Part shown: positions 1 to 7,137 of the stretch, one piece after another
Layout: the number at the start of each line of letters is the position of its first letter
Numbering within the stretch: the stretch's first letter is position 1
Assembly: GCA_904420535.1 (NCBI GenBank)
Contig: CAJFVQ010000091.1
Location: 1 to 40,111 of the forward strand
DNA: 40,111 nucleotides
Source: Candidatus Cryptoclostridium obscurum
Lineage (GTDB): Bacteria > Bacillota > Dehalobacteriia > UBA7702
Direction of reading: 5' to 3'
The notes under the pieces: generated by a model
Told to the model about the DNA's origin: nothing
Database searches by the model: none
The model's input: only the letters and a program-made list of their open reading frames with translations
Translations under genes and position numbers: made by a program

Positions 1-117
1 GCCAAAGAAGAAGTCGTATGGATTTGCCGTAATTGCGGTCATGAGTACAAAGGCGTAAGCGCTCCGAAAGTTTGCCCCATTTGTGCCCATCCCCAAGCTT
101 ATTTTGAAGTAAAATAA
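1..117 (+). CDS. Rubrerythrin, C-terminal fragment (rubredoxin-like domain)
   Basis: The first 38 codons of the window are the end of a gene that begins upstream. The translation has a rubredoxin-type iron site made of two CxxC pairs (ICRNCGHEY and VCPICAHP) and ends FEVK before TAA. This arrangement is typical of the C-terminal domain of rubrerythrin, a non-heme iron peroxidase that removes hydrogen peroxide in anaerobes, taking electrons through the rubredoxin domain. The diiron four-helix domain lies outside the window, so the full-length assignment is inferred. A rubredoxin-like tail on another protein is possible but less likely. It is too short for the ORF track. A strong terminator follows. 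Confidence 0.8.
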   Translation, partial: AKEEVVWICRNCGHEYKGVSAPKVCPICAHPQAYFEVK

Positions 118-155
118 GCTATAGTCGGAATAAGGAATTTAAAGCGATTCAAAAG

Positions 156-195
156 AAAAGCCGAACCGGTGGTAAAACCCGGTTCGGCTTTTTGA
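156..195 (+). terminator. Intrinsic terminator after rubrerythrin
   Basis: A perfect 10-bp stem (GCCGAACCGG at 160-169 with CCGGTTCGGC at 179-188) and a 9-nt loop is followed by TTTTTGATTTTT. An A-rich run on the other side means it could also serve the convergent DUF1638 gene. Confidence 0.88.
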
Positions 196-231
196 TTTTT
201 ACAATTGTTCTTAGAGGCGATTTTCGGGAAA

Positions 232-888
232 TTACGCAAAGTGTTCTTCTGCTACTGCAGTACCGGGAGGGATCATTACAAAGTTTTCTTCGTCAAAGTC
301 CAAAGTCAACATCTTTTTTAAAAGTCCGTAGGGAGCGGGCAATTCGTTGATCTCAATATGATCCAAAACACTGACAAGAGGCTGTAATTTCTTTTTTGCA
401 TTTTCCATATGATAAGTGCCCGTGTTCAAAAGAGAAAAATATCGGTATCCTGCATACATCATATTCATCACCATGTCTGCTCGTTCCTTGCCGTATTTTT
501 CTACAGTGCGGGCATATTCGTGACAAGATGAGGAACTATTACGCAGCCATCCGTCAGTATAAAACATAGAATACTTGGGACGTTCCACCTTGAGAGAATC
601 TTTAGATAGCAATAAATTGACGCAGTCCTCGCATTTGGGAAGAATTAATGTCGCGCGTTCTGATTTAAGTCCGATGGTGCCGTTGCCGCAGCGCCCCATC
701 GGCAAGATCAAATAATCGACATTGTCGATGCGGTTAATAAGATCTTGTAGATATTCATTGAGTTTTTGGGGGAGTTGATGCAGGTCTGGCGGCAAAAACA
801 AAATGGGATAGGATAATTCATGTTGTTCCATAATGGCTCGGATCTCGTCTTCAATGATTTCGCAAGCGATCATCATATATTTTTTCAT
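232..888 (-). CDS. DUF1638 family protein
   Basis: A 218-residue soluble protein beginning MKKYMMIACEIIEDE, the typical opening of the DUF1638 family. Visible conserved patches include MGRCGNG (Cys67), PKCEDC (Cys86, Cys89), YTDGW and SSSCHEY (Cys122). The recurring Cys and His residues suggest a metal or cofactor site. As I recall the family, its genes often lie near corrinoid methyltransferase genes (MttB, MtaB, UroD-like), and its biochemical role is not settled; I do not assign one. It is transcribed alone, with a GGAGG ribosome binding site before ATG and a good promoter. The mttB gene about 31 kb away in this window makes a methyl-metabolism link plausible but unproven. Confidence 0.75.
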   Translation of the reverse strand: MKKYMMIACEIIEDEIRAIMEQHELSYPILFLPPDLHQLPQKLNEYLQDLINRIDNVDYLILPMGRCGNGTIGLKSERATLILPKCEDCVNLLLSKDSLKVERPKYSMFYTDGWLRNSSSSCHEYARTVEKYGKERADMVMNMMYAGYRYFSLLNTGTYHMENAKKKLQPLVSVLDHIEINELPAPYGLLKKMLTLDFDEENFVMIPPGTAVAEEHFA

Positions 889-921
889 GGCAAACCTCCG
901 GAATCGTTCATTATCAATTCA

Positions 922-949
922 ATTATAATTTTTTTGTAGTCTTCGTCAA
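922..949 (-). promoter_or_regulatory. Promoter of the DUF1638 gene
   Basis: Reading leftward, TTGACG (944-949) and TATAAT (922-927) are separated by 16 bp. The distance to the ATG at 888 leaves a short leader containing GGAGG. Confidence 0.65.
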
Positions 950-991
950 GTAGTCTTTGGCATTTTTATCAGAGAAATAAAAGTTTTATGC

Positions 992-1047
992 TTGACATTT
1001 TTGAGACAATGAATATAATAAGTTTACATATAATAAGTCTACTTATT
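992..1047 (+). promoter_or_regulatory. Promoter and likely self-operator of the MarR gene
   Basis: TTGACA (992-997), a 16-bp spacer and TATAAT (1014-1019) form a strong promoter. A 13-bp direct repeat ATAATAAGTYTAC occurs at 1015-1027 and 1030-1042, the first copy covering the -10 box. The second copy is part of a perfect inverted repeat AATAAGT-CT-ACTTATT (1032-1047). The placement over the -10 and start site is what is expected for repression by the MarR protein encoded just downstream. Confidence 0.65.
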
Positions 1048-1076
1048 GATGTTTTTCGTACAACGGAGGTAAATGT

Positions 1077-1538
1077 ATGGAATCATTACATTATTTATTA
1101 ATGAAATCTCATACATTATTTAGCCAGAAAATATTTTCAAGGGCACTGAACATCGGATTGACCCCGGGACAACCGAAAATATTGGAATATTTAATAGAGC
1201 ATGACGGCAGCGATCAAAAGACTATTTCAGCATATTGCGAAATCAGTCAGGCCACAGTCGGAACCATCCTCGGGGGAATGGAAAAGAGCGGGTTGATTGA
1301 ACGAAAACAAAAGCATGGAAATCGACGATCTTTATATGTGTATTTAACCGATAAGGGAAAAAAAGCCGCTTCAAAAATGGCGTTGATTTTTGCTGAATCC
1401 GAACAGACTGCGTTAAAAGGTTTTACAGACGAGGAAAGGGAACAACTGCTGATTTTGCTCAATAAAATCAGTGCAACACTTGATGCAGAAAGAGCGGAAC
1501 GAAAAGAAGGGAAGCCTTTGCGCGATGCACTTAAATAA
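1077..1538 (+). CDS. MarR family transcriptional regulator
   Basis: A 153-residue winged-helix protein. The recognition region (DQKTISAYCEISQATVGTIL, about residues 46-65) and the wing (KHGNRRSLYVYLTDKG) match the MarR family, which binds palindromes as a dimer and is usually released by a small ligand. The start ATG follows ACGGAGG with suitable spacing. The gene overlaps the next one, a YczE-like membrane protein, by 14 bp, so both form an operon and the membrane protein is the probable target besides the regulator itself. Inverted and direct repeats over its own promoter support autoregulation. The inducing ligand cannot be read from sequence. Confidence 0.85.
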   Translation: MESLHYLLMKSHTLFSQKIFSRALNIGLTPGQPKILEYLIEHDGSDQKTISAYCEISQATVGTILGGMEKSGLIERKQKHGNRRSLYVYLTDKGKKAASKMALIFAESEQTALKGFTDEEREQLLILLNKISATLDAERAERKEGKPLRDALK

Positions 1539-2187
1539 AAAAGACCTGATTAAACGTTATATTTTTTTGTTTGTGGGATTGACGATCATGGCCTTTGGAA
1601 TCGCCTTTTCCATTAAAGCGAATCTTGGCACTTCACCGATTTCCAGTGTTCCTTATGTTGTCAGTAGTTTTACGTCTCTGTCGGTAGGAGAAGCCACCAT
1701 CATCATGCACTGTGTTTTTATCCTATTTCAGATCTTGCTACTCAGAAAAAATTTTGCACTGATTCAGTTGATGCAGCTTCCTGTTGCCTTTATTTTCGGT
1801 TATCTGACAGATTTTGCTCTCTATATTCTGGAAGGAATCGCTTACCATTCTTATTTGCATCAATGGTTCTATTGTATCGTCGGGATTGTTTTGGTCGCTA
1901 TCGGCGTTAGCTGTGAAGTAGCTGCAAATGTCGTCACATTGGCCGGCGAAGGTGTGATCCTTGCGATTTGTAAAGTATTTCCCATCAGATTTGGGAATAT
2001 GAAAGTATTGTTTGATATTTTATTGGTATGTATTGCCATCGTACTTTCTTTCGTTTTCATCGGGAGGCTGGTCGGCGTCAGAGAAGGAACGGTCGCGGCA
2101 GCGCTCTTGGTAGGAGTATTTACAAAAAGATTCCAAAAATGGATCCATAAAGCAACATCAAAACTATTCGCTTTTCATACCTATTAA
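1525..2187 (+). CDS. YczE/YitT-like integral membrane protein
   Basis: About 220 residues with five or six hydrophobic segments. The opening, with FGIAFSIKANLGTSPISS shortly after the first helix, is typical of the YczE/YyaS/YitT group. Members are membrane proteins of poorly defined function; B. subtilis YczE has been linked to surfactin production. I chose ATG 1525 rather than the ORF-track start at 1471, because the extension would overlap the MarR gene by 68 bp and a purine-rich AGAAGGGAAG lies before 1525. It is translationally coupled to the MarR gene (14-bp overlap), so it is likely derepressed by the same signal. Transport of a small molecule is a guess. Confidence 0.72.
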   Translation: MHLNKKDLIKRYIFLFVGLTIMAFGIAFSIKANLGTSPISSVPYVVSSFTSLSVGEATIIMHCVFILFQILLLRKNFALIQLMQLPVAFIFGYLTDFALYILEGIAYHSYLHQWFYCIVGIVLVAIGVSCEVAANVVTLAGEGVILAICKVFPIRFGNMKVLFDILLVCIAIVLSFVFIGRLVGVREGTVAAALLVGVFTKRFQKWIHKATSKLFAFHTY

Positions 2188-2220
2188 AACGCATGGCAGA
2201 AAATGTTCTGCCATGCGTTT
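2187..2220. terminator. Bidirectional terminator between yczE-like gene and rlmH
   Basis: A perfect 15-bp inverted repeat (AAACGCATGGCAGAA, loop AATG, and its complement) lies between two converging genes. A-tracts and T-tracts at the stem base let it work in both directions. Confidence 0.85.
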
Positions 2221-2222
2221 CG

Positions 2223-2702
2223 TCATTTATGATAGGGTTCATTTTTGATAATTTTCATGGAACGATAAATCTGTTCTGTTAAAAACAAACGGATCAGCTG
2301 ATGAGGAAATGTTGCTTTACCAAAGGCAATTTGTAAATGACATTTTTTCTTGACTTCATCGCTAATGCCCAGGGACCCACCAATGATAAAATTGATGGTT
2401 TTGCCTTCCATCATCCCTTTTTCGGCGATGATGTGCGCCAATTCCGGAGAAGTGATGTTTTTCCCGGTGAGATCGAGGGCAATATGGTATTCTCCATCCT
2501 TCATTTTGGCCAGAAAATATCGCCCTTCTTTGGCCATGACCTGTTGCTTTTCTGCTTCGCTCAGCCGTTCCGATGCGTCCTCCTCGGAGCCTTCCAGAAT
2601 TTCCAGTTTTAAATAGGGTTTCAACCGCTTTTCGTAATCGGCTATGGCTGCTTTGAGATAGCTTTCTTTGATCTTACCAATGGCGAGGATGCGTATTCTC
2701 AT
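2223..2702 (-). CDS. rlmH: 23S rRNA (pseudouridine1915-N3)-methyltransferase RlmH
   Basis: A 159-residue SPOUT-class enzyme that methylates pseudouridine 1915 in helix 69 of 23S rRNA using S-adenosylmethionine. The family signature is clear: opening MRIRILAIGKIKESYL, the SAM-knot motif FIIGGSLGIS, and the C-terminal QLIRLFLTEQIYRSMKI ending in NEPYHK. Length matches the family (about 155-160). It is the last gene of the leftward murA-walJ-htrA-rlmH group, overlapping htrA by 4 bp, so translation is probably coupled. In many Firmicutes rlmH and htrA lie close to walJ near the chromosome origin, which agrees with this arrangement. Confidence 0.95.
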   Translation of the reverse strand: MRIRILAIGKIKESYLKAAIADYEKRLKPYLKLEILEGSEEDASERLSEAEKQQVMAKEGRYFLAKMKDGEYHIALDLTGKNITSPELAHIIAEKGMMEGKTINFIIGGSLGISDEVKKKCHLQIAFGKATFPHQLIRLFLTEQIYRSMKIIKNEPYHK

Positions 2703-3790
2703 TGCGATTCTTCCTTTAACTCTCCCAGTGTTACGGTAACTTCTTGAGATTCGCCGCTGCGTAAAATTGTCAGTGTAACGGTATCTCCTACGTTATGATT
2801 GAAAATCTCTTCCTGTAAATGGTAAACGTCGAGGATTTCCGTTCCGTCGACAGCGGTAATGATATCATAATCCACAAGGCCGGCTTGGGCCGCAGGGCCT
2901 CCTTCTTGCACGGAAATGAGTACACCGTGATCGGTGCCGACATTGCGGTATTCATTATATTCTTCGTCGATATTCCTTAGAAGTGTCACTCCCATGGCAG
3001 CCCTGGTTACTTTGCCGCTATCCATCAGTTGGCGGATGATTTCATCCACGAGATTGGAAGGAAGCGCAAAGCCCATGCCTTCGAACCCAGATTCTGTAAT
3101 TTTAACGGTATTAATCCCGATCACTTCTCCTTTGGTATTGACAAGGGCACCGCCGGAGTTCCCCGGATTGATGGCCGCATCGGTTTGAATCAGTTTGAAT
3201 CGGATTCCCTCATCTGTGGTCAGGGGGCGATCAAGTCCGCTGATAATCCCTGCCGTTACGGAGCGGGCGAAATCGAGTCCGCCAGGATTGCCAATGGCAA
3301 TGGCGGTCTCTCCCACAGCTATTTCATCGGAATCTCCCAATATTGCTGTGGGAAAATCATTGCCGTCAATTTTAAGCAATGCTAGATCGGTTCGTTCATC
3401 AGCGCCGATGAGTTCCGCATCTTTTTGTTCGCCGTCAGCTAAAGTGACGGAGATCCGCCCTGCGTCTGCAACGACATGATAATTAGTGACAATATAGCCG
3501 CGGCTGTCGATGATCACTCCCGAACCAAGGCCGGCCTCAATTTCATCACTACCCAAAATTGTTTCCGTTTGGGCCAGATTGCTGATACCGACAACGGCTT
3601 CTCCCACAGAGGATGCCACCTGACTGATGGTACTACTCTCAAGGGCAGGCTGTTCAGTAATGATTTGAGAATTTTTTTCTTCGTCGGCGGCAATGACTTC
3701 ATAAAAACCAATGGCAAAAAAACCGCCGATGACGGCGGTCATAAGCATGAGCAGGGAACAAAGCCAAAGGCTGATTCCTTTTTTCTGCAT
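2699..3790 (-). CDS. htrA: HtrA/DegP-like serine protease with PDZ domain
   Basis: A 363-residue membrane-anchored trypsin-like protease for quality control of exported proteins. One transmembrane anchor lies at about residues 8-28. The catalytic triad is visible: His105 (TNYHVVAD), Asp135 (RTDLALLK) and Ser212 (NPGNSGGAL). A single PDZ domain occupies about residues 265-355 (GVLISVQEGGPAAQAGL). Length and layout match Firmicute HtrA proteins with one TM and one PDZ. It begins 10 bp after walJ and overlaps rlmH by 4 bp, so it is within an operon. The start ATG is preceded by GAGGTG. In B. subtilis the equivalent genes are controlled by envelope-stress systems; no such operator is visible here. 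Confidence 0.93.
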   Translation of the reverse strand: MQKKGISLWLCSLLMLMTAVIGGFFAIGFYEVIAADEEKNSQIITEQPALESSTISQVASSVGEAVVGISNLAQTETILGSDEIEAGLGSGVIIDSRGYIVTNYHVVADAGRISVTLADGEQKDAELIGADERTDLALLKIDGNDFPTAILGDSDEIAVGETAIAIGNPGGLDFARSVTAGIISGLDRPLTTDEGIRFKLIQTDAAINPGNSGGALVNTKGEVIGINTVKITESGFEGMGFALPSNLVDEIIRQLMDSGKVTRAAMGVTLLRNIDEEYNEYRNVGTDHGVLISVQEGGPAAQAGLVDYDIITAVDGTEILDVYHLQEEIFNHNVGDTVTLTILRSGESQEVTVTLGELKEESQ

Positions 3791-3800
3791 GGATCACACC

Positions 3801-4580
3801 TCATTTGATAATCATAAGCTTGGAGGTATGATACGGCGGTGCCACTTGCAGTTCCAGTGTTTCCAATAAATTTTGGCTTTGAAGAATATCATGTACCGTC
3901 TGAAGAGCTAATTCCGGACGGTTATTTTCTTCGCTGAGATGGGCCAAAGCAACGTATTGCGTATCTTTAGTGATGATTTTTGTCAGCGCTTTGCCAGCAT
4001 CCTCGTTGGAGAGATGTCCGAATTGTCCTGCAATGCGCCTTTTTGTGTTTTGGGGATATCGGCCTTTCCAAAGCATCTCCAAATCGTGGTTGGCTTCAAA
4101 AATTAGAGCGTTGGCACCGCGAAGTTTTTCCGCCATGGTCGGTGTGAAAATTCCGGTATCGGTGCAAATCCCTACCTTTTTGTCACCGCACATCACTACA
4201 ATACCCAAGGGCTGAACAGCGTCGTGATACGTCTTGAAAAAATCAAATGACAAATCGCCGATGGTCATACCATATTCGTATTGTATCTGATTTTCGCGGT
4301 GAATATTACCGAATCCAGTATATTCCTGCCATACTTTATACGTGGCATAAATGGGAATATTGTAACGCCGGGAAAGGCTCCCGGCGCTTCTTACATGATC
4401 AATATGTTCGTGGGTAATCAAAATGGCATTAATTTCATCCATGGATGCACCCAAATCCATCAAAGATTGTTCAATCCTATAAGCGGCCGCACCGGCGTCA
4501 ATTAAAATTTTTGTGGTTTCCGATGCGATAAAGGCACAATTTCCTTTACTATTACTAAACAGAGTCGCCACAGTGAGCAT
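3801..4580 (-). CDS. walJ: Metallo-beta-lactamase fold hydrolase, WalJ/YycJ family
   Basis: A 259-residue metallo-beta-lactamase fold protein. The metal-binding motif THEHIDHV (His57, His59, Asp61, His62) is intact, with further ligands in CTDTG and the late AHLSEENN segment. The opening LTVATLFSNSKGNCAFI is typical of YycJ/WalJ, usually encoded beside the WalRK cell-wall regulon and proposed to act in DNA repair or coordination of wall and replication as a nuclease. Here walRK are absent but murA is directly upstream: the murA stop TGA is followed at once by this ATG, with GGAGGG inside the murA end. This tight linkage suggests co-translation. Confidence 0.88.
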   Translation of the reverse strand: MLTVATLFSNSKGNCAFIASETTKILIDAGAAAYRIEQSLMDLGASMDEINAILITHEHIDHVRSAGSLSRRYNIPIYATYKVWQEYTGFGNIHRENQIQYEYGMTIGDLSFDFFKTYHDAVQPLGIVVMCGDKKVGICTDTGIFTPTMAEKLRGANALIFEANHDLEMLWKGRYPQNTKRRIAGQFGHLSNEDAGKALTKIITKDTQYVALAHLSEENNRPELALQTVHDILQSQNLLETLELQVAPPYHTSKLMIIK

Positions 4581-5834
4581 TCAATCTACCCTCCGTACTG
4601 TGGCACCCAACTGAGCCAATTTTTCTTCCATCTGGTAGTAACCCCTGTCAATGACAGTAAGGCCGTTAATTTCCGTTTCTCCTTCTGCGGCCAATGCCGC
4701 GATTACCAGAGCAGCCCCGGCCCGAAGGTCTTTGGCCATAACCGATGCACCGTGAAGTTTTTTTACGCCGTGAACCGTGGCAATATTGCCATTGATTGTA
4801 ATATCCGCTCCCATTTTGCAAAGTTCCGGCGCGGCTTTCATTCGTTCTTCAAAAAGATTTTCCACAATGGTACTGGTTCCGTTGGCGATGGTCAGCATAC
4901 TCATGATTTGAGGTTGCATGTCCGTGGGGAACCCTGGGTGTGCCAGAGTTTTCACATTGACTGCTTTTAATTCGTTGGGACCTTTTACATAAATATCGCT
5001 GCCGTTGGGGCGAACGATAACTCCGGATTCCCGCATCTTTGCAATGACAGGATTCAAATGAGCAGAAATGACGTTTTCCAGTTTTAAGTTGGATCCAGTC
5101 ATGGCGGCGGCGGCGAGGAAAGTACCTGCTTCAATACGGTCGGGAATGATAGTATGATGAGGCGTTCGCAGTTCCGGAACTCCTTCAATTTTAATAATAT
5201 CGGTACCTGCGCCCCGCACTTTTGCGCCAGCGCTGTTGAGCAAATTTGCCAAATCCACAATTTCTGGCTCTTTGGCAACATTTTCAATGGTTGTGAGACC
5301 TTCTGCCATGGCAGCAGCCATCATAATGTTTTCTGTTGCACCCACACTGGGAAAATCCAAATAAATAAAGGCTCCCGTCAAATGGTCGGCTTTTGCCTGG
5401 ATATAGTCGTTTTTTGTCTCGACGGTGGCGCCAAGTTTGGAAAAACCTTTGATGTGGAGATCCATGGGCCGAGGGCCTAGATCACACCCTCCGGGCAAAG
5501 CTACTTCCGCTTTCCCACAACGTCCCAAAAGAGAACCCAGCAGAAGGTTGGATGCTCTAAGGCTCCGCACTTCTTCATATCGCGCGGAATACTCAATTTG
5601 ATCTGGTACTTCAATAGAGACGGATTCTTCGTTCAGCCAATGAATTTTGGCTCCCAATTGCTCCATGATATGGAGAAGAATTTGTACATCGCTGATTTTG
5701 GGGACATTTTCTAAAATAGTTTCCCCTCGAAAAAGGATACAGGCGGCAATAATAGCCACGGCAGAATTTTTGGCGCCGCTGATCCGCACGGTACCGGAAA
5801 GCGTTTTACCGCCTTGAATCAATAACTTGGACAA
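4581..5834 (-). CDS. murA: UDP-N-acetylglucosamine 1-carboxyvinyltransferase
   Basis: A 417-residue enzyme that transfers enolpyruvate from PEP to UDP-GlcNAc, the first committed step of peptidoglycan synthesis in the cytoplasm. Key residues are visible: Lys22-Asn23 (SGAKNSA), the PEP-attacking Cys117 (PGGCDLGPRPMD), the catalytic Asp in GFPTDMQPQ, and the late Arg in VIDRGYYQ. Having Cys and not Asp at 117 predicts the fosfomycin-sensitive form. The start codon is TTG, supported by AAGGGGG a few bases before it and the absence of a better ATG. First gene of the leftward operon with walJ, htrA and rlmH. Clostridia often have two MurA paralogs; which one this is cannot be told here. Confidence 0.95.
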   Translation of the reverse strand: MSKLLIQGGKTLSGTVRISGAKNSAVAIIAACILFRGETILENVPKISDVQILLHIMEQLGAKIHWLNEESVSIEVPDQIEYSARYEEVRSLRASNLLLGSLLGRCGKAEVALPGGCDLGPRPMDLHIKGFSKLGATVETKNDYIQAKADHLTGAFIYLDFPSVGATENIMMAAAMAEGLTTIENVAKEPEIVDLANLLNSAGAKVRGAGTDIIKIEGVPELRTPHHTIIPDRIEAGTFLAAAAMTGSNLKLENVISAHLNPVIAKMRESGVIVRPNGSDIYVKGPNELKAVNVKTLAHPGFPTDMQPQIMSMLTIANGTSTIVENLFEERMKAAPELCKMGADITINGNIATVHGVKKLHGASVMAKDLRAGAALVIAALAAEGETEINGLTVIDRGYYQMEEKLAQLGATVRRVD

Positions 5835-5990
5835 AGTGGAACCCCCTTATTCCTCATGAAAACGACGTATTGGACAAGGCCGAGCCTTTTTCGATTCTTG
5901 GAAATATTATCCATCCATTGACTAGGAGTTTCGATTTTAGATTTTAAAAGTAGCCAACCGATGGAGTGTCATTTTTCGTCATTTTCACCG

Positions 5991-6030
5991 TTAACGTTAA
6001 TATTATAGCAGATTCCACTACTAATTTGAA
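5991..6030 (-). promoter_or_regulatory. Promoter of the murA operon with a small palindrome at the start site
   Basis: Reading leftward, TTCAAA (6025-6030), 17 bp, then TATAAT (6002-6007). A perfect 10-bp palindrome TTAACGTTAA (5991-6000) falls at the predicted transcription start and could be an operator. The remaining leader to the TTG start is about 160 nt; I see no recognisable riboswitch in it. Confidence 0.55.
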
Positions 6031-6094
6031 GGTTTTCTTTTACAAAAACAGAAGATTTCTTATAATTTTTTATCATTTCTTTTTGGGGTAGCTT

Positions 6095-6940
6095 TTAACC
6101 TTTGTCTGCTTCCTCATAGGCATTGCGCAATACTTCGATTTCCTTGGCATATCCCGATAATTCGTTGGGTGTCTCCAGATAAAAAGGCAGATGGCGGAGT
6201 TGTGGGTGATTGATTACTTTTGCCAGTGCGGGAAGACCAATGGTTCCTTCTCCAATTTTAGCGTGGCGGTCTTTGTGACTTCCCAATGGGTTCATACTGT
6301 CATTTAAATGGATTGCTTTTAAACGATTGAGACCAATAACGCGATCGAAGCTTTCCAACACCCCGTCAAGATCATTTACAATATCATAACCGCCGTCAAA
6401 AATATGGCATGTGTCGAGACAGACGCCCATTTTATGCTCTAATTGAACTTTATCGAGAATAGTGGCAATTTCCTCAAAGGTGCGGCCTACTTCGGATCCT
6501 TTTCCGGCCATAGTTTCCAACAATACGGTTGTTGTGTGTTTTACATCTAAAATTTCATTGAGCGTTTGGGCAATGAAGCGAATCCCTTCTTCTGGCCCTT
6601 GTCCCACATGGCTTCCGGGGTGAAAATTATATAGACTGTGGGGCAAATACTCCATACGTTCTAAATCGTCGGCCATGGTTTCCAAGGCAAAGGTTCTCGT
6701 TTCTGCCTTATTGGAACAGGCGTTAAGGGTATAGGGAGCATGAGCCAAAAGTACGGCAAAATCGTGTTCCTGGCAGAGGCTTCGCAGTGCTTCGGCATCT
6801 TTGGGGTCGATGGCCTTTGCCTTGCTACCTCGAGGATTGCGGGTAAAAAATTGAAATGTATTTGCGCCAATCTTCAATGCATCTTTCCCCATTGCGAGAA
6901 ATCCTTTGGAAGAAGAAAGGTGGCAACCGATATTGAGCAT
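6095..6940 (-). CDS. nfo: Deoxyribonuclease IV (apurinic/apyrimidinic endonuclease)
   Basis: A 281-residue TIM-barrel endonuclease of the Nfo family, which cuts the DNA backbone 5' to abasic sites in base-excision repair using three zinc ions. Signature motifs are present in order: [28 protein letters not shown], and [16 protein letters not shown] followed by IGEG. The C-terminal LETP motif is also present. Length is normal for the family (about 280). It is a separate leftward unit between the murA promoter and the divergent DUF4127 gene. No terminator of its own is evident. Substrate range is inferred from family knowledge. Confidence 0.95.
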   Translation of the reverse strand: MLNIGCHLSSSKGFLAMGKDALKIGANTFQFFTRNPRGSKAKAIDPKDAEALRSLCQEHDFAVLLAHAPYTLNACSNKAETRTFALETMADDLERMEYLPHSLYNFHPGSHVGQGPEEGIRFIAQTLNEILDVKHTTTVLLETMAGKGSEVGRTFEEIATILDKVQLEHKMGVCLDTCHIFDGGYDIVNDLDGVLESFDRVIGLNRLKAIHLNDSMNPLGSHKDRHAKIGEGTIGLPALAKVINHPQLRHLPFYLETPNELSGYAKEIEVLRNAYEEADKG

Positions 6941-7022
6941 AAATGACCTCCATCAATGGTTTTCCATTATCATATCATAATTATGAAAAAGATACAATTA
7001 GTATGATTTTACTTCTCAGTCC

Positions 7023-7051
7023 TTGTATATTTGTAATAAATCTGTTATAAT
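7023..7051 (+). promoter_or_regulatory. Promoter of the DUF4127-SLH gene
   Basis: TTGTAT (7023-7028), 17 bp, TATAAT (7046-7051), about 86 bp before the ATG at 7138. The ribosome binding site is AAGGAG at about 7125. Confidence 0.65.
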
Positions 7052-7137
7052 CCAACCTAACTATTACAAAATTCGACATCTTCCGGAAAAGAACAACAAG
7101 AAATAAAAATCAAGGGAAAGTAAGTAAGGAGTTTTAC

